63,385 nucleotides of DNA, taken from positions 1 through 63,385 of the forward strand of contig NZ_VSTH01000009.1 in the NCBI RefSeq assembly GCF_008123965.1, written 5' to 3'. Within the stretch, counting starts at the first letter, position 1, and each line of letters opens with the position of its first letter. The notes under the pieces were generated by a model, which saw only the letters and a list, made by a program, of their open reading frames with translations, ran no database searches and had not been told where the DNA came from. Below are positions 44,598-53,800 of this stretch, piece by piece. This stretch comes from Bradyrhizobium hipponense. GTDB lineage: Bacteria; Pseudomonadota; Alphaproteobacteria; Rhizobiales; Xanthobacteraceae. Position numbers and translations under genes: made by a program.

Positions 44598-45626
44598 TCA
44601 GGACACGATCTTCGAGGCTTCGTAAGGCCTCGGTTCGACACCGAACGCCGCGAGCGCAGCGCCGAGTGCGACCATCACGGGATGCATCGCGATGACGGCT
44701 TTCGACGATGTCAGCAGGCGCGCCGCGCGAACCACCGACAGCGGCAGCCGTCCGAGCATTCGCGCAAACACCCACGCCCGCGCCGCCGTGCTTGGCGCGG
44801 CCTTGTACTGCACGCGATAATTGATCGCGCCGATGCGCAGACCACGCCTCATGATCCAGCCGGGGCTGGTGCGGTTTTGCGGTACGGTCTCGGTGATGAC
44901 CGCTTCCGCCGTCCAGTGGAATATCATGCCGGCATCGCGGCACCGCACGAAGAAATCGCAGTCGCCGCCACCAAGGAAATTGAAGCGCAAATCGAAGGCG
45001 GGACGATCGAACCGCTCGAACGCCGCGCGCGTGATCAGGCAATTGCCGCAGCCATAAATCAGAGGTACCGCGCCGCTGTAGTCATAGGCGGGACGGAAGG
45101 CCGGGTGACGCGCGAGCCATGGCTGGCTGTCGTCGTCGAACACCGGCAGCACCGGTCCGCCGACCACGTCGGCGCCGGTCGCCTCACAGGTGCGAACCAT
45201 CAGCTCGAGCCAGTCGGGCGAGGCAATCTCGTCGTCGTCGATCATCAGGAAGCGGGTCGCGGCGGGAAACAGCGCCTGCGCCGTCTCGAACGCGGCGTTG
45301 ATCGCCTGGCAATTGCCCTGCCGCCGCTCGACCAGGCAGATGCCCTGGAGTTTTCCGGCAGCGAGAAACTCCGCGGCGACCGGCGCGCTCTCGCGCCCTG
45401 CCGCGTCGTTCTCGACCATGACGACCGCGAAGGATCGCGGGGTACGCTGGTTGGCAAGCGACCCCAGCGTCAGCCGCATATGCTGCGGGCGGCGAAAGCA
45501 GGGAATGCAGACGACGATACCGACCGACAGGTCGATGACGCGCGAGCTCGCGGCGATCTCCCGGTTGGGATCACGCACGACGTCCGAGATCCGGTTGGCG
45601 GACAGGTCTGTCGGGATCAGCGTCAT
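44598..45626 (-). CDS. GT2 family glycosyltransferase
   Basis: A 342-residue family 2 glycosyltransferase with GIVVCIPCFRRPQHMRLTLGSLANQ, VVMVENDAAGRESA, TRFLMIDDDEIASPDWLELMV (DDD metal site) and FLGGGDCDFFVRCRDAGMIFHW. It ends in a probable membrane-associated helical stretch (RMLGRLPLSVVRAARLL). The start is uncertain: an open frame continues 49 codons upstream to 45773, which would extend the N-terminus without a GT2 match. The product probably acts on the same oligosaccharide as its neighbours. Confidence 0.82.
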   Translation of the reverse strand: MTLIPTDLSANRISDVVRDPNREIAASSRVIDLSVGIVVCIPCFRRPQHMRLTLGSLANQRTPRSFAVVMVENDAAGRESAPVAAEFLAAGKLQGICLVERRQGNCQAINAAFETAQALFPAATRFLMIDDDEIASPDWLELMVRTCEATGADVVGGPVLPVFDDDSQPWLARHPAFRPAYDYSGAVPLIYGCGNCLITRAAFERFDRPAFDLRFNFLGGGDCDFFVRCRDAGMIFHWTAEAVITETVPQNRTSPGWIMRRGLRIGAINYRVQYKAAPSTAARAWVFARMLGRLPLSVVRAARLLTSSKAVIAMHPVMVALGAALAAFGVEPRPYEASKIVS

Positions 45627-46031
45627 GGCGTTATAGATGCCCGAGATGTGTTGAAGAAACCCTGCGTCGATCGCGTGCATCGAGCAGTCCCGCAACGGCA
45701 CAACGACGTGCAACAGATGCGTCCCAAAATGAGCGACCCGCTTCGGCGACAAAACGAGCCTTCTTGCCGACATCCTCGAGCATGCAAGCCTACCATCAAG
45801 CGCTTAACCGCTTTCGCTCGTTTTTCCTATGAGCTCTGATGCGCGTGATATTGCAATTCGCGGTCCATCGTCCGGCAATCGCGCAATGCGGAAGATGCCG
45901 TAGTTAACGCATATGCGCATTAACCCGACCGTAAGCACCGCGACCGGTGAAGAGGCGCGGCATCAGATTTGCTCTTCGGGCTCGAGAGATTTTTCCTGTA
46001 AATTTGAGTCGAACAAGCGCGGTCGAGAGAC
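45627..46031. other. Region upstream of the methyltransferase
   Basis: The left half may be an extended N-terminus of the GT2 at 44598. The right half (45840-46031) is AT-richer and holds a 10-bp palindrome CGCATATGCG at 45908-45917, flanked by GTTAA and TTAAC, a possible operator. No other gene was seen. Confidence 0.45.
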
Positions 46032-46826
46032 ATGAACAAGCCAGCCACGATCGATTTCGCGACAGCGATCCCCACTCCCGCCAAGCCTGCCCATAACCAG
46101 GCGCTGCTCGAGATGGTCCCCGGCGAAGCCCGCGACAGCCTGCTCGCCATTCATGAGGTGCTGCGCCGCGAACTGCCGCGAGGCCGGCTCGCCACCTACG
46201 AGGCCGGCGGCGGCTCATGCAGCTTCCTGCCCGTGGACGTGCTAAGCCGCAGCCACGTCACGGTCGTCGATATCGACGAGGACCAGGTCCGCAACAACAC
46301 TTACGCAGACGACGCAATCCTCGGCGACGTGCAGACCCATCGCTTCGGCGCTGAAGCCTTCGATGTGGTGATCTGCTACAACGTGATCGAGCATCTGCCC
46401 GACGTCGAGGCCGCGCTATTGAACTTCCGCGATGCTCTCAAGCCCGGCGGGATGATCCTGATCGGTGCGCCCAATCCGCACTCGCTCTCGGGCGTCGTCA
46501 CCAAATATTCGCCGCACTGGTTCCATGTCTGGTTCTATCGGAATATCCGCGGCATCAGGAATGCCGGCCTGCCCGGCGAACCGCCGTTTCCGACCTTCTT
46601 CCACCCGCTGGTGACGCTGTCGAAGCTCGAAACGTTCGCCGCCGCCCATGGCCTCGACATGATCTATCGCCGCGAGGTCGAGAGTCCGCGCTATCCCGAG
46701 ATGCGCCAGCGCAAGCCGCTGTTCGCCGCCCTCGTCGATGCCGGCGCCGCACTCATGAATGCCCTGCTCCCGCGCGGGACCGACGTCCGCCGCGGCGACT
46801 ATCATGTCATTCTGCGGAAGCGCTGA
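46032..46826 (+). CDS. SAM-dependent methyltransferase (class I)
   Basis: A 264-residue methyltransferase of the Methyltransf_11/23 type. It has TYEAGGGSCSFLPVDVL (glycine loop), VTVVDIDEDQVRNN (acidic loop), FDVVICYNVIEHLPDVEAALLNFRDALKPGGMILIGAPNPHSL, then WFHVWFYRNIRG. No membrane helix was seen. Its placement in the polysaccharide cluster suggests that it O-methylates a sugar or a lipid-linked intermediate. Its upstream region holds an operator-like palindrome. Confidence 0.85.
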   Translation: MNKPATIDFATAIPTPAKPAHNQALLEMVPGEARDSLLAIHEVLRRELPRGRLATYEAGGGSCSFLPVDVLSRSHVTVVDIDEDQVRNNTYADDAILGDVQTHRFGAEAFDVVICYNVIEHLPDVEAALLNFRDALKPGGMILIGAPNPHSLSGVVTKYSPHWFHVWFYRNIRGIRNAGLPGEPPFPTFFHPLVTLSKLETFAAAHGLDMIYRREVESPRYPEMRQRKPLFAALVDAGAALMNALLPRGTDVRRGDYHVILRKR

Positions 46827-47071
46827 CGTGGCGCGCCTGTTCAGTAACGAACCGTTAATCTCTGAGGGACCGACGCATCGAGAGCGTCACGACGACGCGC
46901 CGGGAAGCGGCGGCCGCTTAAACGCTTTGTTTGCCATTTCGGTGAATAGTCCCTCAATGAGTATGGTTAATTTTCCCTATTGCGTTGATTGGGCACCTAT
47001 ATCCCGGGTGCGTGGCGTAGAGCGAAGAGTAACCCCTCAGCCTACGGCACTTGGAATGGAAGCTGGGGATC

Positions 47072-49438
47072 ATGCTTGACTATAACCAGCCGATAGATCG
47101 GGCCAGATCGGGGGCCCCTCAGCAGAGCTCGCCGACCGGCTTCAACGTGCTGGAACTCGCCAGCCTGCTTTGGCGGCGCAAGGTTGCGATTGCGGCAGCC
47201 GCCGTGCTCGGAGCGACGCTCGCGGTCACCATCGGCAAGAGTCTCACGCCCCGCTACACCGCCACCTCCCAGCTCTATGTCGATCCGCGCGAACTCCAGC
47301 TCGTCGATCGCGAGCTCACCCCTCGCGCGCAGGACGTCTCCGGCATGTCCATGGTGGTAGAGAGCCAGGCCCGCCTGATCACATCCAACAGCGTGCTGTT
47401 GCAGGTGATCCAGCAGGCCAATCTCGAGAATGATGCGGAATTCGGCGGCGGCGATGCCAGGAGCCTGATGTCGTCGCTGCTGGGCCTGATCGGCCTGCAA
47501 CCACGCGCGCCCTCTGCTGCGGAAATAAAGGGCGTACAGCTTGCAGCGCTCGACGCCCTAAACAAGCACATCACGGTCCGCAAGGGCGACAAGAGCTTCA
47601 TCGTCGACATCGAGGTCTGGTCGACCGATCCGGCGAAAGCAGCGATGCTCGCCAACACGCTCACCAGCACCTATCTTTCGGACTCCCGCAATTCACAGGC
47701 TCTGGCGGCGCGGCGCGCAACCAGCGACCTGTCCGGCCGCCTGAAGGAATTGCGCGAGCGGCTGCGCAACGCCGAGACCGCGCTCGCGACCTACAAGGCC
47801 CAGAATAATTTTGTCGGCACCCAGGACGCGCTGATCAGCGATCAACAGCTCTCCTCCAGCAACCAGCGGCTTTCGGCGGCTCGCGCGGCGACGATGGATG
47901 CGCAGGCGCGGCTCGACCAGATCGAGGCAAGCCGGCGCACGGCTGCGGATGCCGGCGCGATTCCCGAAGCCTTGCAATCGCCGACGATCGCCAACCTGCG
48001 CGCCCAATATGCCGACGCTCGCAAGAAATATGCGGAGCAGGCCGGCGAGCTCGGGCCGCGTCACCCGGCGCTGCGCCAGACCGAGAAGCAGGTCGAGGAT
48101 CTCAAGCGCACCATCGGCGAGGAGATCGACCGCTTCGCCCAATCGGCCAAGAACGACCTGACGCGCGCCCGCGACTATGAGGCCTCGCTCAACCGGGCGC
48201 TGGAGGCCCAGAAGCGGCAGAGCGTCCAGCTCAGCCAGGCCGCCGTGCGGCTGCGCGAGCTCGAGCGCGAGGCCGATGCCAGCCGCGACGTCTATCAATC
48301 CTTCCTCAAGCGCTCGCGCGAGACCGAGGAGCAGGAAAGCCTGAACACCTCGGCGGCGCGTGTCATCGGCGAAGCCACAGTGCCGCAGCGACGCTCTTTC
48401 CCGCCCGCGATGAGTCTGTTCGCCATGATCGGCGTCATCCTCGGCGCGCTCGCTGCTTCAGGCTGGTTCGTCGCGGCCGAGTTCCTGTTGGCCGGCGCGA
48501 CCTCGCCGATGCCCACGCCAACACGTCGCGAGCACACGCCAGCCCCGGAGACCAAGCGTGCTTTGGAGGTTTCGCGAACTCCGGAGGGTTCGCGGCCGCC
48601 GCTGAACGCGCGCACTCCGGAAGTTGCCAAGAATTCTTCGGAGGCAGCGCCGCTGGAGGCCGATGCGGCGCCGCTTTCGCTGGTGGAAAAGCCCCTGATC
48701 GCGCGCCTCCAGGAGGCCGACGTCATCCACACGCTCGGCGCCATTCTCGCCACCGGCAGCGGCGTCGATCTCACCCGGCTGGATTGGCCGACGCTGCGCC
48801 CCGGATTTCCGCTGACGACGCTGCTCAACGCCTTGCGCGACATGCGCGCCGCAGTCACCCGGCGCGCCGGGAGCAAGGCGATGCCGGTCATCGCGCTCGT
48901 CGGCGCCAACGAAACCACCGGGCGCAGCATGAGCGCGCTGAACTTCGCGCTCGCGGCGGCGCGCGATGGCACCCGCGTGCTGATGATCGACGCCGACCAC
49001 CAGGCGCACACGCTCTCCAACAAGGTCAACCGTCCGGTCAAGAGTGAGCCGGGCAAGTACGGCTGGCTCTCGATCGGCAGCAAGGCCGTGCGCGAGATCA
49101 AGACCGTCAACGGCATCTCGGTGCTCCCGGCTGCCGAAACTGACGCCGGCAAGGCAACGGAGGCCATCCGCAGGGCGATTGCGCAGGCGCGTTCCGCCGG
49201 CGGCTACGACCTCATCGTCCTTGACGGTCCGGCGATGCCACCGTCGGCCGCCGGCCGCAAGCTGCTCGATGGGGTCGACGCGCTGGTCGCGGTGCTGCCA
49301 ACCAGCCTCGACATCAACGACAGCATGGAAGAGATCCTGGCCGCGCTCGGCGGCGCCGAGCACAAGCTCGTCGGCGTCGTGCTCGACGAGCTCACTCCTG
49401 CAATCCAAACGCGCCAGCGAGGCAGACAATATGCTTGA
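47072..49438 (+). CDS. ExoP-type polysaccharide co-polymerase
   Basis: A 788-residue Wzz-type chain-length/export protein fused to a tyrosine-kinase-like ATPase. An N-terminal helix, VAIAAAAVLGATLAVTIG, and a second at residues about 450-475 (MSLFAMIGVILGALAASGWFV) enclose a large periplasmic coiled-coil part. The cytoplasmic ATPase has a degenerate Walker A (VGANETTGRSMSAL, where the usual Lys is Arg), RVLMIDADHQAHTL (Walker A') and YDLIVLDGPAMP (Walker B). The C-terminus has no Tyr-rich tail, only GRQYA. It resembles rhizobial ExoP. The start MLDYNQPID is chosen over an upstream one. It overlaps wecG/tagA by 8 bases. Confidence 0.9.
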   Translation: MLDYNQPIDRARSGAPQQSSPTGFNVLELASLLWRRKVAIAAAAVLGATLAVTIGKSLTPRYTATSQLYVDPRELQLVDRELTPRAQDVSGMSMVVESQARLITSNSVLLQVIQQANLENDAEFGGGDARSLMSSLLGLIGLQPRAPSAAEIKGVQLAALDALNKHITVRKGDKSFIVDIEVWSTDPAKAAMLANTLTSTYLSDSRNSQALAARRATSDLSGRLKELRERLRNAETALATYKAQNNFVGTQDALISDQQLSSSNQRLSAARAATMDAQARLDQIEASRRTAADAGAIPEALQSPTIANLRAQYADARKKYAEQAGELGPRHPALRQTEKQVEDLKRTIGEEIDRFAQSAKNDLTRARDYEASLNRALEAQKRQSVQLSQAAVRLRELEREADASRDVYQSFLKRSRETEEQESLNTSAARVIGEATVPQRRSFPPAMSLFAMIGVILGALAASGWFVAAEFLLAGATSPMPTPTRREHTPAPETKRALEVSRTPEGSRPPLNARTPEVAKNSSEAAPLEADAAPLSLVEKPLIARLQEADVIHTLGAILATGSGVDLTRLDWPTLRPGFPLTTLLNALRDMRAAVTRRAGSKAMPVIALVGANETTGRSMSALNFALAAARDGTRVLMIDADHQAHTLSNKVNRPVKSEPGKYGWLSIGSKAVREIKTVNGISVLPAAETDAGKATEAIRRAIAQARSAGGYDLIVLDGPAMPPSAAGRKLLDGVDALVAVLPTSLDINDSMEEILAALGGAEHKLVGVVLDELTPAIQTRQRGRQYA

Positions 49439-50237
49439 GCGACGCGTCAACCTTGAGGGGCGGGCCGCGACCGCCGACGTGCCGCGGATTACCGTCGGCG
49501 GCCTTCGCATGGCCACGCTCGACCTCGAAGCGACCGCCGATTTCATGATCGAGGCGACCGATCCGCGTCATCGCATCGGCCGTCCGCTGTTCCTGACCTC
49601 GGCCAATGGCGAGGTGCTGGCACGCTGCTCGACCGAGCCGCAGACCGAGCGCCTGTTCCGCGCTGCCGACCTGATCAATGCCGACGGCCAGCCGCTGGTG
49701 GCGGCCTCCAAGCTGCAATCCTGGTTTCCCCTGCCCGAGCGGGTCGCAACCACGGACCTGTTTCACGTCGTCGCGCGCAAAGCCGAAGCTGCCGGCCGCA
49801 CCTTCTACATGCTTGGCGCCAGCGAGGACGAGAACGCAGCAGCGGTCGCGAATGTCCAGAAGCTGTATCCGAACCTCAAGATTGTCGGGCACAGCCACGG
49901 CTATCTCCGCGGCGATGCCATGCGGGCCAAGGTCGAAGAGATCAATGCACTCGCACCGGACTATCTTTGGGTCGCGCTTGGCGTGCCCAGCGAGCAGGCC
50001 TTCGTCGAGGAATTCACGCCGCTTCTCACCAATGTCGGCGTCATCAAGACGTCCGGCGGCCTGTTCAACTTCCTCTCGGGCAGCCGGTCCCGCGCACCAC
50101 GATGGATGCAGAAGATCGGACTGGAGTGGGCCTGGCGTACCTTGCTCGAGCCACGCCGCCTGTTCTGGCGCTATCTGACCACCAATCCACGCGCGCTCTA
50201 TCTGCTGTTCAGCCGCAACCGGCCCATCAACCGCTGA
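49431..50237 (+). CDS. WecG/TagA/CpsF family glycosyltransferase
   Basis: A 268-residue GT26 glycosyltransferase that transfers N-acetyl-mannosamine-like or related sugars to lipid-linked intermediates. Features are PLFLTSANGEVLARC, LINADGQPLVAASKLQSW, GRTFYMLGASEDENAAAVANVQKLYP, PDYLWVALGVPSEQAFVEEF and VIKTSGGLFNFLSGSRSRAPRWMQKIGLEWAWRTLLEPRRLFWRY, the typical C-terminal signature. The start lies inside the exoP-like gene's end, so the two are coupled. It is probably the second transferase of the exopolysaccharide repeat unit. Confidence 0.9.
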   Translation: MLERRVNLEGRAATADVPRITVGGLRMATLDLEATADFMIEATDPRHRIGRPLFLTSANGEVLARCSTEPQTERLFRAADLINADGQPLVAASKLQSWFPLPERVATTDLFHVVARKAEAAGRTFYMLGASEDENAAAVANVQKLYPNLKIVGHSHGYLRGDAMRAKVEEINALAPDYLWVALGVPSEQAFVEEFTPLLTNVGVIKTSGGLFNFLSGSRSRAPRWMQKIGLEWAWRTLLEPRRLFWRYLTTNPRALYLLFSRNRPINR

Positions 50238-50485
50238 GAGCCGCCGAGATGCCCCCTCGCCGCACTAGGGGCCCTTATTGTGCCTTGCCGGTCGGCACCC
50301 TGAGCGGCTAAAGAGACTGTGACAGTCAGCGTTGGCAACTTTCCAGGCGGCCGCACGTTTTTGTATGGCCGCCGACGCAGGCGGCACACTTGGTTCGACC
50401 AATAGCGAGCCGATTTTTCACAGCGAAACAGATCGACTCGGCGCGTCGCCTGATTTCAGGCGTGGCCCCAGGGAGCACGGAGCGA

Positions 50486-50827
50486 ATGCATCAGGCCGCA
50501 AGCCTGCAATTCGAACGCGTGATGGACGAGCTCGTGCTCTGGCACGCCGTGCCGGAGGACGAACGCTCGCCGGCACCGGCCTGGTGGTGGGGACCGGCGA
50601 TGGCGATGTTCGACGTGCACGAACCGATGCGACCCGCGTGGTGTAGCGAGCTCGGCCTCGGCGACGGCTCGAGCTTTGCTGATGGCGCGCATGCCCTTCT
50701 CGCGCTGTTCGCCGAACAAACCTCGCTGACCTGGCCGGATGATTTTCCGCGCAAGGCGGAAATCAAGGGTGAGGACGTCCGCGAACTGCACCCGCAACCG
50801 TCAGACGACAGCGCGTTCCAACCGTAA
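50486..50827 (+). CDS. Hypothetical protein, 113 aa
   Basis: MHQAASLQFERVMDELVLWHAVPEDERSPAPAWWWGPAMAMFDVHEPMRPAWCSELGL, then a helical acidic C-terminus ending SDDSAFQP. Composition is even and the start has GGAG upstream, supporting translation; the frame extends further up. The Trp/Pro-rich AWWWGPAMAMF is distinctive but no family is recognised. Its end overlaps the 3' end of the convergent c-di-GMP gene. Confidence 0.65.
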   Translation: MHQAASLQFERVMDELVLWHAVPEDERSPAPAWWWGPAMAMFDVHEPMRPAWCSELGLGDGSSFADGAHALLALFAEQTSLTWPDDFPRKAEIKGEDVRELHPQPSDDSAFQP

Positions 50828-53800
50828 CGCCACGGCCTCGTCCGCGACCGGATCCGGCTCCGGCTGGAGCGGCGGTGCGACGGGAAGCACCATCGGTCGC
50901 AGCAGCTCGGCCATCTGCCGCGGCGGCAGCGGCTTTGAGATCAGGAAGCCCTGCATCTCGTCGCAGCCATGGGCGCGCAGAAACGCCTCCTGCTCGGCGT
51001 TCTCGACGCCTTCGGCGACCACGGTCATGCCGAGCGCCTTGCCCATGCTGATGATCGCCTGCGCGATCGCCTGGTCCTCCGTATCCTGCGGCAGGTCGCG
51101 CACGAAGGAGCGGTCGATCTTGATGGTGTCGATCGGGAAATGCTTCATCAGCGACATCGAGGAATAACCGGTGCCGAAATCGTCGATGGCGAGACGAATG
51201 CCGCGGCTCTGGATCGCATCGAGCACCTTCAGCGCGCGCCCGACATTGCGCATCATCATGCTCTCGGTGACCTCTAGCTGGAGCAACACCGGCGACATGC
51301 CGCTTGCAGCCAGCGCCTCATCGACATCCTGCAACAAATGCGCGTCGGCAAACTGCCGCGGCGACAGGTTGACCGCCATCGACACAGGCAGCAGACCGCG
51401 ACGCTGCCAGGCCATCGCCTGCGCGCACGCTTCCTTCACCACCCAGCGGCCGATCGGCACGATCAGGCCGGTTTCCTCGGCAAGCGGGATGAACTGCGCC
51501 GGCGAAATGTTGCCGAGATCGGGATGCGTCCAGCGCAGCAGCGCTTCGACGCCGGTGATCTGGCTCGTCTCCATGTCCACCTTGGGCTGGTAGTTCAGCG
51601 AGAACTGCTCGCGCTCCAGCGCCCGGCGCAGCGCGCTCTCAAGCGACAGCCGCTCGATCGACTGCGTCTTCACTTCCTTGGAGAAGAAGCGATAGCCGTT
51701 CTTGCCGTCTTCCTTGGCGAGATACATCGCCATGTCGGCGTTCTTGGTCAGCGTCTGCGCGTCGGCGCCGTTGGCTGGATACATCGCGATGCCGATCGAA
51801 GCGGTGGTGTGACACTCGTGGCCGGCAAGCTCCATGGGTTTGCCCAGCACCGTCAGCAGTTCGGTCGCGATGCGCTGGACGTCGTCGACCTCGCCGCACT
51901 GGTCGAGGATCACCACGAACTCGTCGCCGCCGAGCCGCGCCACCACGTCGCTTGTGCGTAAGGCGTTGCGCAGGCGGTCGGCGACTTCGAGCAGGAGCAG
52001 ATCGCCAGCCTCGTGGCCGAGCGAGTCGTTGATGACTTTGAAGCGGTCGAGATCGATGAACAGCAGTGCAAAGCGGAGCTCTTGGCGCTGCGCGGTCTCG
52101 ATCGCTCCTCGCAGCAACACGTTGAACGTCTCGCGGTTGGGCAAGTTGGTCAGGCTGTCATAGGAGGCGAGGTATTCGATCCGCTCGTCAGCCTTGTTCT
52201 TCTCGTCGGCGCGATCGAAGTTCTCCATCGCGAAGGAAACGTTTTCGGCGAGACGCTGCAACAGCTCGACGAACTCGCCCGCAAAAGTGTCCGGTTCGGT
52301 TGACATGTAGATCATGACGCCAACCGCCTGGTCGTGCGCGACCAGCGGGAACGCCGCGCCCGACCGCGCGCCGTCGGCGCGGACGACGGCGTGGAAGGCG
52401 CGGACGCGGTCGTCGTTGAGATAATCGTTGCTGATGCAAGGCTGGCGCGTGCGGAACGCGGTGCCGCTCATCCCACGACCTTCGGGGCGTTCGGGGTCCG
52501 TGGAGAGGCGGATGTTGCGCGTGGTGTCGGACGACGGTCCGGCGCTGGCGACGATTTCCAGCTGGTCGCTGTCCGCCTTGGCCAGCGCAATGGTGGTGGA
52601 GGTGAATTTTGCGCCATTCGATGCGGCGAGGCAGACGAGGTCGTACAGCTCGGCGCGCGACTTCGCCCGCATGATCGCCTCGTTGGTGGCGCTCAGCGCC
52701 GCGAACATGCGCGTCAGACGCTCCTTCTGGGTCTCGGTGCGAGCCTTCTCCTCGGCACGATCGAAATTGTCGAGTGCGAAGGAGACGTTTTCGGCCAGGC
52801 GTCCGAGCAGTTCGACCAGATCGGGCGTGAATGTATCGGCTTCCGGTGCGAGGAAAAGCAGAATGCCGATCGGCTCCCGGCCGGCCCGCAGGAGTGGGAA
52901 GCTTGCAGCGGCCCGCGTTCCATCCTCGTTCGCCTTGGAATGCCAATGCACCGATCGCGGATCGTTCAGATAGTCGTTGATGACGCTGGGTCGGCGGGTC
53001 CGCAGCGATGTCCCTATAATTCCCTGACCCTCGGGATGATCGGCGGAAACACAACAGGTACGTCCGACCATTCGCTCCTGAAGGCGCCCCTTCACTGCAA
53101 CGACACGGACGAGCTCCCGTTTGCCGTCCAGGATGCCGATTGTGGCCGAGGCAAACACGCCGCCGAGCACGGCCGCCTGGCACGCCACATCGAACAGCTC
53201 CTCGCGCGTCTTGGCCCGCATGATGGCTTCGTTGGTCGCGCTCAGCGCCGCGAACATGCCACTCAGGCGGTCACGCTGCTTGTCGGCCCGCGCTTTTTCC
53301 TCGGCGCGATCGAAATTTTCCAGCGCGAAGGCCACGTTGGCCTGGAGCTTGCGCAACAGCTCGACGAATTCGGGCGTGAACGTTCCGCATTCCGGCGAAT
53401 TGAACAGGAATACCCCTTCCAGCCTGTTGCCGTTGAACAGAGGCAGCGCGGCGGACGACGCGATGCCGTTGCGGCGGGCGCTGGCCTGCCAGGGCTTGAT
53501 GCGGTCGTCTGCCAGGACGTCATTGCTTATGGCAGGCCGGCGCGTGCGGTACGCGGTGCCGGTCAATCCCCGCCCTTCGGGCACCTGGTTCGAGGTGGAA
53601 AACTTGAAAATGCGGACCTGATCCGCGTTCGGTCCGTAGCAGGCGACGACGCGCAGCAGCTCGGCGCCATGGTCGACAAGCGCAATGGTTGCCGAGGTGA
53701 ACTTGGCGCCCTGCGCCGTCGCCTCGCAGACGAGATCAAACAGCTCGGCGCGCGAGCGCGCCCGCAGGATCGCCTCGTTGGTGGCGCTGAGCGCGGCATA

